This document shows positions 4,758-5,454 of a stretch of 5,454 bases of DNA, in pieces. The notes below the pieces were generated by a model, which saw only the letters and a list, made by a program, of their open reading frames with translations, was not told the origin of the DNA and ran no database searches. How positions within the stretch are numbered: the first letter of the stretch is position 1; each line of letters opens with the position of its first letter. The translations under genes were made by a program, and so were the position numbers. Origin of the DNA: CAYZQE01 sp964480635 (GTDB taxonomy: Bacteria > Pseudomonadota > Gammaproteobacteria > GCA-001735895); the NCBI GenBank assembly GCA_964480635.1, contig CAYZQE010000120.1, positions 1 to 5,454 of the forward strand, in the 5' to 3' direction.

Positions 4758-5405
4758 ATGTTTGACACAGTAGCAGCGTTTTTTCAATCGGGTGGTGCAT
4801 TTATGTATCCGATTTTACTTGTTTTAGCGATTGGCTGTGCCATGTCTTTAGAGCGTTATATCTATTTAACTAAAGAAGCGATGCAAAATAGAAAAGTGGT
4901 TAAAGCGGTGATGCCTTTGCTGCAAGCTTTAGAAATAAAGAAGGCATTAGCAGAAGTAAGTGATTCTAAGGTCGCCACAGCAAGATTATTAAAAGAAGGT
5001 TTGATGGGCTTAAAGCTAGCCAATAGAAAACAAGACATAGAAGCCTCAATGGAAGAGACCATTATGGAAATCACACCGCGATTAGAAAAGCGTACTCATT
5101 ATCTGGCTTTATTTGCAAACATAGCGACCTTATTAGGCCTTCTCGGTACGATTATTGGTTTAATTAAAGCCTTTACCGCTGTTGCTCAAGTAGACCCATC
5201 GTTAAAGGCTGAAATATTATCAGGTAGTATTTCTGTCGCGATGAATACCACTGCATTTGGGTTAATAGCCGCTATACCACTGCTCATTTTCCATTCTGTT
5301 TTACAAACCAAAACCACAGAGATAATTGATAGCCTAGAAATGGCTGCGGTTAAATTTGCCAACCAACTACAACGATTTAAGGCGAAAACTACGGCTGAGA
5401 GATAG
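4758..5405 (+). CDS. MotA/TolQ/ExbB-family proton channel protein
   Basis: This 215-residue inner-membrane protein belongs to the family that couples proton flow to work at the outer membrane or cell envelope, acting as a multimer with an ExbD/TolR partner. Three membrane segments are visible in the ExbB/TolQ arrangement: about residues 14-36 (AFMYPILLVLAIGCAMSLER), 116-139 (with GLLGTIIGLIKAFTAV) and 157-182 (ISVAMNTTAFGLIAAIPLLI). A long cytoplasmic, charged helical segment lies between the first two. The GLLGTIIGLI motif and the threonines in TM2 (T131) and TM3 (T164/T165) are the conserved channel-lining positions of the family. The length is family-typical. The next gene starts 2 nt after the stop and looks like ExbD/TolR, so this is the first gene of an exbB-exbD-like operon. 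The sequence cannot tell whether it serves TonB-dependent uptake, a Tol system or another envelope function, so no symbol is assigned. Confidence 0.9.
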   Translation: MFDTVAAFFQSGGAFMYPILLVLAIGCAMSLERYIYLTKEAMQNRKVVKAVMPLLQALEIKKALAEVSDSKVATARLLKEGLMGLKLANRKQDIEASMEETIMEITPRLEKRTHYLALFANIATLLGLLGTIIGLIKAFTAVAQVDPSLKAEILSGSISVAMNTTAFGLIAAIPLLIFHSVLQTKTTEIIDSLEMAAVKFANQLQRFKAKTTAER

Positions 5406-5407
5406 TC

Positions 5408-5454
5408 ATGCGTAATCGCTTAAAGCGTGACAAAGTGGCAGTCGATATTGATAT
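5408..5454 (+). CDS. Start of a probable ExbD/TolR-family protein (cut by window end)
   Basis: Only 15 complete codons are present, encoding MRNRLKRDKVAVDID. A basic N-terminus followed by a Val/Leu-Asp-Ile segment just before the single transmembrane helix is how ExbD/TolR proteins begin. The ATG is 2 nt after the stop of the ExbB-family gene, the usual tight spacing of such pairs. The membrane helix, its conserved aspartate and the periplasmic domain lie beyond the window, so the call rests mainly on context. Confidence 0.65.
   Translation, partial: MRNRLKRDKVAVDID

Overview
The window looks like chromosomal DNA from a gammaproteobacterium with moderate-to-low GC content. The protein repertoire (an E. 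coli AlaC-like transaminase, an ACT-domain homoserine dehydrogenase, an ExbB/ExbD pair, a Mth938-fold protein next to a Crp/Fnr regulator) and the wording of the conserved blocks resemble sulfur-oxidising Gammaproteobacteria such as Thiotrichales. This is an impression from sequence alone and does not fix a genus. No rRNA, tRNA, CRISPR array, integrase or complete insertion sequence was seen.

Layout. Positions 1-69 hold an open frame that may be the last residues of a gene entering from the left. A small conserved-looking hypothetical gene (174-491, +) follows, with a good sigma70 promoter placed so that its transcript would be leaderless. A short hairpin with T-rich flanks on both sides (about 502-546) separates it from a convergent minus-strand pair: a Mth938/DUF498-type protein (1667-1302) and a Crp/Fnr-family regulator (1270-596), 31 nt apart and probably one transcript. 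A 181-nt region between this pair and alaC carries a TTGACA-type promoter for alaC. Then, on the plus strand, come alaC (best start TTG 1885, end 3075), a 155-nt spacer with a 16-bp near-perfect hairpin, hom (best start TTG 3231, end 4544), a 36-codon remnant of a phnA/yjdM gene joined to hom by a TAATG stop/start overlap (4544-4654), an ExbB/TolQ/MotA-family gene (4758-5405), and the first 15 codons of what is probably an ExbD/TolR gene running off the right edge.

How the genes fit together. AlaC (glutamate-pyruvate transamination) and Hom (aspartate semialdehyde to homoserine) are amino-acid biosynthesis enzymes and may be co-transcribed. The hairpin between them and a C+T-rich element able to pair with the Shine-Dalgarno sequence of hom suggest separate control of hom. 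The ExbB/ExbD pair is a proton-driven inner-membrane energy transducer with its own ribosome binding site. The Crp/Fnr protein is a putative regulator of unknown signal.

The most unusual item is the phnA remnant. Its first half matches the N-terminal zinc-ribbon start of PhnA/YjdM and its second half matches the extreme C-terminus of the same family, fused in frame at a shared Asp-Gly, as if the middle of the gene had been deleted between short repeats. Other points of interest are the leaderless hypothetical gene, the hairpin flanked by 7-bp direct repeats, and the TTG starts of both amino-acid genes.
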